DNA of 64,000 nt from Natrarchaeobius chitinivorans (lineage in GTDB: Archaea; Halobacteriota; Halobacteria; Halobacteriales; Natrialbaceae), in NCBI RefSeq assembly GCF_003841505.1, contig NZ_REGA01000016.1:1-64000 (forward strand), read 5' to 3'. Both the position numbers and the translations under genes were made by a program. This document shows positions 24,182 through 31,730 of this stretch, one piece after another. Under the pieces are notes generated by a model. It was not told the origin of the DNA. It was given only the letters and a program-made list of their open reading frames with translations, and ran no database searches. The first letter of the stretch is position 1. Each line of letters starts with the position of its first letter.

Positions 24182-24427
24182 TCACTCCGACCCGGACGGC
24201 GAGTACGCGCGAGCCTCGGCCGTAAACGCCAGCAGCCCGATGCCGGCGATGCAGTCGGAACAGCACGTCTCGGTGACGGCTTCGTACCGCCCGGAGAGTT
24301 CGAAACACGGATCGCTCGAGAGGCGGATCACCCGGTCGTCCCGAACGCGTTTCCCACAGCGATCGCAGTCGGTTTCGGACGAACCGTCGACGCCCGTCCC
24401 GTCGGCGACGTCTCGTCCGTGACTCAT
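24182..24427 (-). CDS. Small zinc-finger protein (paralogue of the gene at 58990)
   Basis: An 81-aa protein with a treble-clef-like Cys pattern: CDRCGKRV, a middle CFELSGRYEAVTE, and CCSDCIAGIG. The paralogue at 58990-59235 is also 81 aa and matches at CDRCG, RYEAVT and C-x-DC-x-AGIG. Function unknown; zinc binding is inferred. The ATG at 24427 is preceded on the minus strand by a structured leader (24540-24690) that is also duplicated. An in-frame upstream extension exists but is out of frame with the equivalent region of the paralogue. Confidence 0.75.
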   Translation of the reverse strand: MSHGRDVADGTGVDGSSETDCDRCGKRVRDDRVIRLSSDPCFELSGRYEAVTETCCSDCIAGIGLLAFTAEARAYSPSGSE

Positions 24428-24539
24428 CGGGGACGCCTCCCCGCTCGTCGCCTCGAGCGTCGTCGGTCGGTGTGGCTCCCGGCGCGGTGGCCGCCGTCCG
24501 GAGCCGCAGGTCGATCGATGCCGATACGCCGTCGTCGTG

Positions 24540-24690
24540 CGAGAGCTTTTTGTCTCGGTGGCAGTAACGAAAGCATGGCAGCCAAGTGTCCGCTTGGAAG
24601 CCACCCGTCTCGGGTGTGCTCGCACCCGGGGCGTTTCGTACGCACGCCCCCGCGTCCGCATTCTGGAGCGCGTGGCTTCCATCACGATGA
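24540..24690 (-). ncRNA. Putative structured leader RNA, copy 1
   Basis: Read on the minus strand, a TATA-like AATTATATTATT (24702-24714) is followed about 26 nt later by GATGGAAGCCAC. Conserved helices follow: P1 GGAAGCCAC/GTGGCTTCC (24672-24680 with 24596-24604), P2 ACGCCCC/GGGGCGT (24644-24650 with 24628-24634), P3 GGGTG/CACCC (24612-24627), P4 CCAAG/CTTGG (24582-24597) and a final CGAGAC-loop hairpin (24540-24557). Copy 2 at 58760-58913 keeps all helices, with compensatory changes in P1 (C-G to U-A) and P4 (G-C to A-U). Small indels shift the reading frame between copies, favouring RNA over peptide. Function unknown. Confidence 0.6.
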
Positions 24691-24700
24691 TTCAGACGAG

Positions 24701-24714
24701 AAATAATATAATTT
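24701..24714 (-). promoter_or_regulatory. TATA box before structured leader copy 1
   Basis: The minus strand reads AATTATATTATTTC here; the same AATTATATTATT occurs at 58735-58746 before copy 2. Both sit about 26 nt before the GATGGAAGC start of the conserved leader. Confidence 0.65.
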
Positions 24715-24842
24715 TTGGTGTGCAGTGAAGAAATCGGAGTGGCGGGCTCCGAGACGAAACCGGTGTGTTACCCGGACCTCGAGCGCGGAGCCACGGCTCG
24801 GACTCGAGTACGCGTGCGAAAACGAACGTTCAACCGCGTCAA

Positions 24843-25133
24843 CTATTGAATGTGGCCTTCTCGGCGAAGCTGGTCGGCGTCGCTCTTCTCGTAGCGCCAG
24901 GTGATGTCGGCCTTCTCGTCTTGCCAGTCCCAGGGTTCGACGAGTACGACGTCGTCCTCGCGGATCCAGATGCGCTTTTGCATCTTGCCGGGAATGCGTG
25001 CGGTCCGCTCTGTCCCGTCCGCACACCGTACTTTCACTCGATTCGCCCCGAGCATGTTGGTGACGGTCGCGAAGACCTCGTCGTCTTCGGGCATCCGAAG
25101 GTTCTTCCGACCGCCCTCGCCGTCGTCGCTCAT
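24843..25133 (-). CDS. Translation initiation factor eIF-1A
   Basis: A 96-aa OB-fold factor. [40 protein letters not shown] and [22 protein letters not shown] are the classic aIF1A signature. It binds the small ribosomal subunit A site and promotes initiation complex assembly. Length is typical for archaea. GGTTAAAC on the minus strand (25156-25163) lies about 27 nt before the ATG and is a likely TATA box. Confidence 0.96.
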   Translation of the reverse strand: MSDDGEGGRKNLRMPEDDEVFATVTNMLGANRVKVRCADGTERTARIPGKMQKRIWIREDDVVLVEPWDWQDEKADITWRYEKSDADQLRREGHIQ

Positions 25134-25258
25134 GGCTCGAGATTTACGTCCGAGCCGTTTAACCCTTTATCGATCCGCTCGAGAGAACGTCACGCTATCG
25201 TGTCGGTTCGGATCGACGAAACCACGCGTTTTACGTCCCTTCCCTCGAGTCCTCCGAC

Positions 25259-25438
25259 ATGCTCGATACTATCGGTCCGCTCGGAATCGTCGGTATCCTC
25301 GTCTTGCTCGCCGGCATTGCGGTTGTGGCGTACGCAAACTGGATCATCGCTGCGGGGATCGCGTTGATACTCGCGGGGATGGGACTGGTCGTGAAATCGC
25401 TAATCACGAGCATGCTCCAGAGCTTCGGAATGTTCTGA
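25259..25438 (+). CDS. Small two-helix membrane protein
   Basis: A 59-aa protein beginning MLDTIGPLGIVGILVLLAGI, followed by VVAYANWIIAAGIALILAGM and a short amphipathic end. Two closely spaced transmembrane helices fill most of the length. Third-codon GC is high and the frame is clean. I believe short proteins of this shape recur in haloarchaea, but no role is known. Its TGA stop directly abuts a palindromic element (25439). Confidence 0.75.
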   Translation: MLDTIGPLGIVGILVLLAGIAVVAYANWIIAAGIALILAGMGLVVKSLITSMLQSFGMF

Positions 25439-25544
25439 TATACTGTCGGATGGAACTATTTGAAGATCGGTCGCGCTACTGCGGCCGTCCCCGAGGCTGA
25501 CGGCCGTGATTCCGCGACCTCACTGACTTCTGTCCGACAGTATA
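25439..25544. repeat. 106-bp element with perfect 12-bp terminal inverted repeats (family D, single copy)
   Basis: TATACTGTCGGA (25439-25450) and TCCGACAGTATA (25533-25544) are exact inverted repeats. The flanks are TGA (left, the stop codon of the small membrane gene) and CGA (right). The interior has a weaker GGTCGCG/CGCGACC pairing. Size and ends suggest a MITE-like insertion or a bidirectional terminator. Confidence 0.6.
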
Positions 25545-25573
25545 CGAATCGGCAAACGCGACACCGATCCGTA

Positions 25574-27547
25574 TCACACTTCGTCGCTTCCGGCCCGGTG
25601 TTCGCTGATGAGCTGGTCGACCATCGCCGCTTTCCGATCTAGCTCGCGTTCCTCTGCCAGTTCGTGCCAGTCGTCGATGACCGCTTCGACGTCGTCTTCG
25701 CGGGCGACGGCGAGTTCGTCGACTTCCTGCATCGCGACGTCGCCGGCCGGCCCCACCGGGATGTCGGCTTCGAAGAGAATCTCGTCGGCGACGTCGGAGA
25801 GCCCGCCGTCTTTCAGGACGACTCGAGGGTCGAACTCCGCGAGCAGTTCGGCCGTCGACCGGCCCGCGCCGCTCGCATCGCGCAGGTAGACGACGTCGTC
25901 GACCGCGATTCCGTACTGGTCGTCTGCTTCGCGAATTGCGCCTTTGGTGAACTTCTCGACGACCTTGACCGGAACGAGACCCTCTTTCTCCGCGGAGACG
26001 TCGCTGAAATTCGAGTGATCCAGCTTCCACAGCGCCTTCATCCGGTCGACTTTGTCCTCGAGCGCCTCGACTCTCTCGCGGGCCTCGTCGCGTTCGTACT
26101 CGAGGCGCTCGGCCTTGCGCCGGTGGCGCGTTACCTCGCGGTTCCGTCGGACCTCCTTGCGTTCTTCCCGGCGAGCGGCGTCGAGTTCGCCCTCGAGTTC
26201 GTCGATCCGGTCGTCTTTCTCCTCGATGCGACCCTCGAGGGTTTCGACGTGTGACTGGAGGCGCTCGACCTGTCGCTCGAGATCCTTGATCCGGCGTTCT
26301 TCCTCGGTGAGCTCTCTGGGTTCGTGGCCGGTCGAGTCCTCCTCGGAGTCCTCGTCGTCGTTCAGATCGGCGAGGACGGCTTCGACGCTCTCCTCGCCGG
26401 CGACGACGCGGGCGATGACGTCGCCCCGGTCGATTCCCGGCGGGAGCTTCGTCGAGATGCGTTCGAACTGGTCCTCGTGGGCGTCGAACGCGTACAGCGC
26501 GGCCGCCATCGCGTCGCGCTGGTGGTCGTCCTCGTAGGCGTGGTCCCGGGTCCGGTGTTGTTTCTCGTCGATCGGAAGGTCGCGGGTCGGCTTCCACCCC
26601 GCGGCGTCGAAACTGCGCCGGAACTTCTCGACCGTCTCGGGCATCGGCGTCACGTCCGCGGCGACGACGATCGGCCGACCGCGTTCGACGATCCACTCGA
26701 TCACGTCGGCGGCGTCGCTCGTTCGCGAACTCCAGACGTCGAGTACCTCCCCCTCGAGCGAGACGATCGCGACGGCGGTCGTCGTTCCGGGATCGATGCC
26801 GACGATGACGTGATCCCGCCGCTTCGCGAGCGGGCGAAACTCGATGCCGTCCCGGCGCGTCCGTTCGATCTCGACGCGAACGTCGCCCGAGCGCTCCCGG
26901 GAGACGGGGATGTCGCTCGGACGCGCCTCGACGGTGAACACCGCGTTCGCGTAGCCGCCGTAGGACTCGCGAACGTCTTTCTCGTACTCGAGGTTCGCCT
27001 CCTCGAGATCGGACTCGACTTCGCGGGAGCGGCGCTTGACCGAACCGTGGATGCGACGGGTGTACCGGTCCTCGCTCCAGCCGCCGCTGCCGGTCGACCG
27101 CCCCCTCGAGACCTTGACTTCGGTCGTGTCGGTAAACGCGGACACCTCGTAGCCGACGTTGTGGGCGGCCAGTCGAGCCGCGGCCTCCGCTTCTTTCATC
27201 GGCTCTTTCCCGTAGGGAATGCCGTGACGTTTCGCGACCCGAGAGAGGGGCTCCGGCCGCTCGTCTCCCGTCACCTGAACCAGCCTGGTCCCTGCAGGAA
27301 GCGAGCCGAGAAAGTGAACGAGCTGGTCTTTGTCCGCCGCCAGTTCGTACATATTGTCCGTCGCGACGATCGCCGGCTCCACGTCGTCGATCAATCGCCG
27401 GAGTTTTCGGTGGGAGACGACGTCGCGATCGATTTCGTCGCCGTCGTACTCGACCAGTGCGTAGGAGGGCGCATCACCACGCACGTCACCGCTCTGGACG
27501 TCGACTCCGAAGACGACCGCATCGAGCGCACTCGTTCGCGTACTCAC
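25574..27547 (-). CDS. DUF460 family protein (RuvC-like domain plus coiled coil)
   Basis: A 657-aa archaeal protein. Residues about 1-260 include KRHGIPYGKEPMKEAEAAAR; the RNase H/RuvC-like core starts at VIVGIDPGTTTAVAIVSLEG and includes DHQRDAMAAALYAF. A charged coiled coil follows (from EERRIKDLERQVERLQSHVE to about residue 530) and a C-terminal domain ends the protein. A nuclease or nucleic-acid role is inferred from the fold. The start is GTG at 27547 because a TATA box (GGATTTATAC) lies 29 nt upstream; longer in-frame starts have no support. Confidence 0.88.
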   Translation of the reverse strand: MSTRTSALDAVVFGVDVQSGDVRGDAPSYALVEYDGDEIDRDVVSHRKLRRLIDDVEPAIVATDNMYELAADKDQLVHFLGSLPAGTRLVQVTGDERPEPLSRVAKRHGIPYGKEPMKEAEAAARLAAHNVGYEVSAFTDTTEVKVSRGRSTGSGGWSEDRYTRRIHGSVKRRSREVESDLEEANLEYEKDVRESYGGYANAVFTVEARPSDIPVSRERSGDVRVEIERTRRDGIEFRPLAKRRDHVIVGIDPGTTTAVAIVSLEGEVLDVWSSRTSDAADVIEWIVERGRPIVVAADVTPMPETVEKFRRSFDAAGWKPTRDLPIDEKQHRTRDHAYEDDHQRDAMAAALYAFDAHEDQFERISTKLPPGIDRGDVIARVVAGEESVEAVLADLNDDEDSEEDSTGHEPRELTEEERRIKDLERQVERLQSHVETLEGRIEEKDDRIDELEGELDAARREERKEVRRNREVTRHRRKAERLEYERDEARERVEALEDKVDRMKALWKLDHSNFSDVSAEKEGLVPVKVVEKFTKGAIREADDQYGIAVDDVVYLRDASGAGRSTAELLAEFDPRVVLKDGGLSDVADEILFEADIPVGPAGDVAMQEVDELAVAREDDVEAVIDDWHELAEERELDRKAAMVDQLISEHRAGSDEV

Positions 27548-27570
27548 GGACGGTCCTAGGGACGAGTCGG

Positions 27571-27580
27571 GTATAAATCC
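27571..27580 (-). promoter_or_regulatory. TATA box fixing the GTG start of the DUF460 gene
   Basis: GGATTTATAC on the minus strand is centred 29 nt before GTG 27547, so transcription should start at or just before that codon. Longer start choices would lie upstream of the transcript. Confidence 0.6.
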
Positions 27581-27787
27581 GACGCGGCCGTGAGTACGGG
27601 ACCAGTTCGTACTCTGGGTAGTCACCGACGGGCCACCCGATCTCGAGTAAATCGATCGACAGGAAGACTCCACGAGACCGTCCGTTTGACACGCGCGGAT
27701 ATCGAATCGCCGGCCGAATCCGCTTTCGCCGGCCAGATTCGTTTTCGTCGGCCAAATTCATTTCACTGCGCCCCCCGTTGGAGACGT

Positions 27788-27985
27788 ATGCGGGGGACAT
27801 ACAGATGTACGTCCTGTACGGCCTACTTCAGGGCGTCTCGAGTGCTCTGTGGCGTTTGCGGGACGCCCGGGCTCGAGACGGATCGCAAGCGGTGTCCGGG
27901 CTGTGGGTCGAGTTACAGCGACTCCCCACACCAGCACTGCCCTCGCTGTGGGTCCGACGAGGTCGAACTGGTTCGATCGGGGTAG
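27788..27985 (+). CDS. Double zinc-ribbon small protein
   Basis: A 65-aa protein with four Cys-pair knuckles in order: CTSC, CGVCG, CPGCG and CPRCG. Two zinc ribbons are likely. The frame is open upstream, but the cysteine-rich domain begins at this ATG. It converges on the DUF389 gene. Role unknown; such proteins may bind nucleic acid or protein partners. Confidence 0.75.
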   Translation: MRGTYRCTSCTAYFRASRVLCGVCGTPGLETDRKRCPGCGSSYSDSPHQHCPRCGSDEVELVRSG

Positions 27986-28075
27986 TGCCGTTCGTACGAC
28001 CTCGCGTGTTGATTTGCTCCCATACGTCGACGCTAACCCACCGGTACGTCCTACAGGGATCCGTCCGAGGCGTGA

Positions 28076-29431
28076 CTACGTTCCCGTGACCGGCTCGTCG
28101 GTCTCCGTCGGCGTCTCGAGTTCGGCCCCACCGATCGTGACGAACCGGACCTGGACGTCGGTTTCGCCGGCCGTGTGGGCGTTTATCCGTTCCTCGAGCG
28201 TCTCGACGGCGACGGCGTCGTACACGCCCGGTGGGCCGCCGATTTCGATTACCACGACGTCGATCTGCTGTGTGGCGTCGAGGGAGGCGTCGAACGGCAG
28301 TCCCTGCTCGCGAACTTCGACCTCGAGCTCGAGAAGCGACATGTCGTCGTACTCGGCGAGGACGTCCTCGGTCTCCTGGGTCGCCGTTCCTTCGAACTCC
28401 GAGATCTGATAGGAGGAGTACGTCATCCCGGTGAGAAACAACGAGAGGAGGAAGATGATGACGACGAAGACGGCCACCTGCTTGAAAAACTGACGCTGGG
28501 CCGTCGAAACCTCGAACACGCTGCCGGGCCGATACCCCATGTATCGAAGCGTCAGGAGGCCGGCGAGGTTGACACCGAGGAGGTTCACCAGGACGAGTAC
28601 CGTCGATCCGAGCGCGGCGACGGGGAGGCCGTAGGCGATGGCGATGCCGGCCGCAGCCATCGGCGGGACGAGTGCAGCGGCGATCATCACGCCAACGATC
28701 GCGATCGAAAAGCCGGTCGCGAGGCTGAGAATCCCCGCAGCGCCGGCCCCGAGCGCGACGGGTAACAAAAGCAGTTCCGGTGCGATCCGTTCGACGATCT
28801 CGTCTATCTCGGTAATCTCGGCACCGGGCGGAACAAGAAACAGCGCCTGGAACAGCCAGGCGACGAGCGCTGCGGCGGCGATACCGCTGAACACGCCGGT
28901 AAACTGATAGCGCATCCCGGTAGCAAACACCTCCCGATCGTTGACGACGGTCCCGATCGCCGCGGAAAGCGCCGGACCGATCAACGGTGCGATGACCATC
29001 GAGCCGACGACGACAGCCGGCGAGTCCAGCAGAAGTCCGACGGTCGCGACGACTGCACTGATCACCGTCATCGCGAGGAACACGCTGAACGTCGGCGTCA
29101 GTTCGTCCGCCCGGGTGAGCAGTTCCTGTCTCGAGATCTGTTCCTCTTCGACGGTTTCGGTCGCGTACTCCTCTTGAAGGGCGTCGAATTTCTGTGAGAT
29201 AACCGTCTCCGCGTCGACGACGACGGTGTACGACTCCTCGTCGATTCCGGCGTCCTGGAGCGAATCGAGGATCGATTCGACGGCGTTCGTCGGGACCGGA
29301 AACGTGACGATCGAATCGTACTCGCGAGTACTGGTCTCGTCGGTCACGACGTAATCGATTCCCTCCTCGTCCAGCAGGTCGAGTACCGCCTCCCGTTTCC
29401 CGACGGGAACCGTGACCTGGATGTGCCGCAT
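28076..29431 (-). CDS. TIGR00341/DUF389 family membrane protein
   Basis: A 451-aa protein. Residues 1-120 form a soluble domain with two ferredoxin-like halves (MRHIQVTVPVGKREAVLDLL; IVTFPVPTNAVESILDSL). The rest has about eight membrane segments, including PAVVVGSMVIAPLIGPALSA, the DUF389 hallmark, and MIAAALVPPMAAAGIAIAYG. A C-terminal soluble tail follows. Function is not established; membrane location is clear. It is convergent with the zinc-ribbon gene. Confidence 0.9.
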   Translation of the reverse strand: MRHIQVTVPVGKREAVLDLLDEEGIDYVVTDETSTREYDSIVTFPVPTNAVESILDSLQDAGIDEESYTVVVDAETVISQKFDALQEEYATETVEEEQISRQELLTRADELTPTFSVFLAMTVISAVVATVGLLLDSPAVVVGSMVIAPLIGPALSAAIGTVVNDREVFATGMRYQFTGVFSGIAAAALVAWLFQALFLVPPGAEITEIDEIVERIAPELLLLPVALGAGAAGILSLATGFSIAIVGVMIAAALVPPMAAAGIAIAYGLPVAALGSTVLVLVNLLGVNLAGLLTLRYMGYRPGSVFEVSTAQRQFFKQVAVFVVIIFLLSLFLTGMTYSSYQISEFEGTATQETEDVLAEYDDMSLLELEVEVREQGLPFDASLDATQQIDVVVIEIGGPPGVYDAVAVETLEERINAHTAGETDVQVRFVTIGGAELETPTETDEPVTGT

Positions 29432-29566
29432 CCTCAGTACGTGGGCCTGCGGGGCGAAAACGACTGGGGCAGAAAGTGCGTGGCTACGAAGACAGCCGCT
29501 CGTCGTTCTCTGTAAGCGGATCGAATTGGTTCAACGATTACTCTAATGGGCGGGGAACACTCGGAC

Positions 29567-29643
29567 GGACAACTGCTCAACGGAGGACAATGACGGACGA
29601 CTGCTCAACGGAGGGTAATGACGGACAACTGCTCAACGGAGGA
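29567..29643. repeat. 28-bp direct tandem repeat, about 2.8 copies
   Basis: Units beginning GGACAACTGCTCAACGGAGG start at 29567, 29595 and 29623 with few substitutions. They lie in the 226-bp gap between two membrane-protein genes (DUF389 and the 113-aa protein), ending 15 bp before the stop of the latter. No gene is seen in this gap. Confidence 0.85.
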
Positions 29644-29657
29644 GACCGCTCGTCGAA

Positions 29658-29999
29658 CTACTGCTCGACCCGTTCGTCCTCGGCCGCCACGTCCCCGTCT
29701 CCATCCGCAACTCCGCGTTCTGTGTGCGGGTTCGGGTTCGGCTGATTCCAGTGGCGAGCGATCGCGAACATTCCGATAGCACCCAGCAACACACCGACAG
29801 CCAGTGTTAGCCCACCCACGGGAGCGGGGAACCACGATTCGCCAATTCCAACCCACCACGCGGCGAGCAGCGAAATCGCGACGACGACGATCGTCGTTCC
29901 GACGTCGACGGGGTCCCGGTCGTCGGTTGTCACCAGTCGCCCGACTGCGATAACCGACATCGTCACACAGAATGCAACGAGCAGAGCGACCGGCGACAT
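29658..29999 (-). CDS. Small membrane protein
   Basis: A 113-aa protein with three predicted membrane segments: VALLVAFCVTMSVIAVGRLV, TIVVVAISLLAAWWVG and a Leu/Gly-rich LTLAVGVLLGAIGMFAIA, followed by an acidic soluble tail. No family is recognised. It is divergent from the isoaspartyl peptidase gene and shares its short promoter region. Confidence 0.65.
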   Translation of the reverse strand: MSPVALLVAFCVTMSVIAVGRLVTTDDRDPVDVGTTIVVVAISLLAAWWVGIGESWFPAPVGGLTLAVGVLLGAIGMFAIARHWNQPNPNPHTERGVADGDGDVAAEDERVEQ

Positions 30000-30070
30000 C
30001 GTCGCCGATGATTCACAACGCCTCGTCGTAAGTGTGGGGGTTTTGTCTCATCCGACCGGTCACTCGCCAG

Positions 30071-30080
30071 GCATTATACC
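30071..30080 (+). promoter_or_regulatory. TATA box of isoaspartyl peptidase gene
   Basis: GCATTATACC is centred 26 nt before the ATG at 30102, as expected for a leaderless transcript. Confidence 0.6.
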
Positions 30081-30101
30081 GATCAGCCCAGAGGTGGGTG
30101 C

Positions 30102-31037
30102 ATGCAGGTACTCGTCCACGGCGGTGCCGGAACCGTTCCCGACGAACCCGAACCGAGACGCGCCGTCCTCGAGCGGGCGGCCGACGCCGGCGTTGATCAG
30201 TCCAACCCGGTCGACGCCGTCGAGGCTGCAGTGGCCGTCCTCGAGTCCTCACCGCGGTTCAACGCCGGCGTCGGAAGCGCGGTCCAGAGCGACGGGACCA
30301 TCCGGACCGACGCGGGGATCATGACCGACGACCGAGCGGTCGGTGCGGCCTGTTCGATGCCGAACGTCGAGCACGCCGTTCGCGTCGCGCGGATCGTCAT
30401 GAAGGAGACCCCACACGGGTTCGTCTCCGGCGAACACGCCGTCTCGCTGGCCGACGCCTACGGGGTCGAAACGGACGTCGATCTCTGGACCGACCGCACT
30501 CGCGAGAAGTGGAGCGACGACTCATCCGAGCGAGGAAAGGGTGGAGTTCGGTCGGAACTCGAGTGGATCCGCGGGCGGTACGGCCGATCGGATCCGGACG
30601 GAAACGATCGTCCACAGCGCGATACCGACGACGACGGCCGATGGGACGACCACGACCACGACACCGTCGGCGCGGTCGCGCTCGACGGCGACCGTCTCGC
30701 GGCGGCGACGTCGACCGGCGGCCGCTGGCTCGCACTCGCGGGACGGGTCGGTGACGTTCCGCAGGTCGGCTGTGGCTTTTACTGCTCGCCGGCGGCCGCC
30801 GTCAGCGCCACGGGTGCCGGCGAGGACATCGCCCGCGTGACTCTCTCCCGTCGCGTCGCGAGCCACGTCGAACGCGGCCTCGGGGCCCAGGCGGCCGCCG
30901 ACCTCGCGATCGAGGAGTTCGCGGAACTCACGGGCTCGAGCGCCGGCGTGATCGCCCTCGACTCGCGGGGGGAGGTCGGCTCGGCGTACAACAGCCGAGC
31001 GATGCAGACCGCTCGAGCGTCGGATCGATCTCCGTAG
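30102..31037 (+). CDS. Isoaspartyl peptidase / L-asparaginase (Ntn-hydrolase, T2 family)
   Basis: A 311-aa protein starting MQVLVHGGAG, the family signature. The nucleophile Thr is in HDTVGAVALDG, where the precursor would self-cleave into alpha and beta chains, and the beta chain has the conserved STGG segment. Just before the cleavage site is a long hydrophilic linker (from GRYGRSDPDGN to DGRWDDHDH), longer than in most relatives. It hydrolyses isoaspartyl dipeptides and asparagine. A TATA box sits 26 nt upstream. Confidence 0.9.
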   Translation: MQVLVHGGAGTVPDEPEPRRAVLERAADAGVDQSNPVDAVEAAVAVLESSPRFNAGVGSAVQSDGTIRTDAGIMTDDRAVGAACSMPNVEHAVRVARIVMKETPHGFVSGEHAVSLADAYGVETDVDLWTDRTREKWSDDSSERGKGGVRSELEWIRGRYGRSDPDGNDRPQRDTDDDGRWDDHDHDTVGAVALDGDRLAAATSTGGRWLALAGRVGDVPQVGCGFYCSPAAAVSATGAGEDIARVTLSRRVASHVERGLGAQAAADLAIEEFAELTGSSAGVIALDSRGEVGSAYNSRAMQTARASDRSP

Positions 31038-31070
31038 CCTCGAGGTGAGTTCGACGATTGTCGTCAGATA

Positions 31071-31080
31071 TCTTTATAAT
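31071..31080 (+). promoter_or_regulatory. TATA box of 39-aa zinc-finger gene
   Basis: TCTTTATAAT is centred 27 nt before the ATG at 31103. The strong match supports this very short gene as real. Confidence 0.65.
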
Positions 31081-31102
31081 CGTCGACTTCGATCGGTCCG
31101 GT

Positions 31103-31222
31103 ATGCTACAACCGCGCCACTGCGGGACGAGACACTGTCCCCGCTGTGAAGCGACGCTCACTAACGTTCAGGGAATCGACGCCTGTCTCGAGTGTGACTG
31201 GGTCGGGAGTCGGACGAACTGA
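31103..31222 (+). CDS. 39-aa zinc-finger microprotein
   Basis: The protein begins MLQPRHCGTRHCPRCEATL and ends with the second Cys pair in ACLECDW. CPRC and CLEC form one zinc knuckle. Haloarchaea encode many such zinc-finger microproteins. A near-consensus TATA box at the leaderless distance supports expression. The TGA stop is also the left target duplication of a family A element. Confidence 0.7.
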   Translation: MLQPRHCGTRHCPRCEATLTNVQGIDACLECDWVGSRTN

Positions 31223-31407
31223 TACGGAGTACTTAGGGATTATCGTAGGAGTTCATAGTTTGCCGCTAAAGAACCGAGACACAGTGTCGGAGGCCCGGTT
31301 TCGAGATCTCCGGGAGGCTACGATAATCCCTAACTGTAACCGTTTACGGGCGCACCCGCCGCCCGGATCGCGGGTGCGCCGGCAACGACGTACAGTAAAC
31401 CGTGTGA
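31220..31407. repeat. Family A element, copy A6, interrupted by a family C element
   Basis: The left part begins TGATACGGAGTACT; the right part resumes ACTGTAACCGTTTACGGG and ends GTAAACCGTG with TGA at 31405-31407. Removing the 99-bp insert and its 3-bp duplication leaves exactly 80 bp between two TGA trinucleotides, the same as intact copies. The left TGA is the stop codon of the 39-aa gene. Confidence 0.85.
31234..31332. mobile_element. 99-bp MITE-like element (family C), copy C1, nested in a family A repeat
   Basis: TAGGGATTATCGTAG (31234-31248) and CTACGATAATCCCTA (31318-31332) are perfect 15-bp terminal inverted repeats. ACT occurs on both sides (31231-31233 and 31333-31335), a 3-bp target duplication. 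The interior has a second hairpin around GCCCGGTTTCGAGATCTCCGGG. It is nearly identical to the copy at 56082-56180. No transposase is encoded. Confidence 0.9.
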
Positions 31408-31730
31408 GGGCGAATCTCGGAGCCGTTCGTCGGTTCTCCGACGAACCGGGACGCGACGACGGAGACTGGGCCCGGTATCTCCGGTTGGCTACGGTACTCC
31501 GTATCCCACTGAGCGATACTGTTCTTCGAACGACCCGTTGCAGTGGGTCGGAAACAGCGGGTCGGTTTATCACACTTCGTTGCCGGTTGTCAACGACGAA
31601 CTTCAGCAGTTCACCGTTTATATTCGAACCGTGTTTTGAGTGACAGGATATGTATGGAATGATATTCGAATAAATCATCCCCAGTTCGCGAAGATTTTTG
31701 TTAATTTCACGAGAACCTGACTGTCGTCGT
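31408..31730. other. Non-coding region upstream of the halolysin-like gene
   Basis: No gene is seen. The sequence becomes AT-rich toward 31730 (for example ATTTTTGTTAATTTC near 31694-31708), which is the likely promoter region of the protease. No repeats of the families described elsewhere were found in it. Confidence 0.45.
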
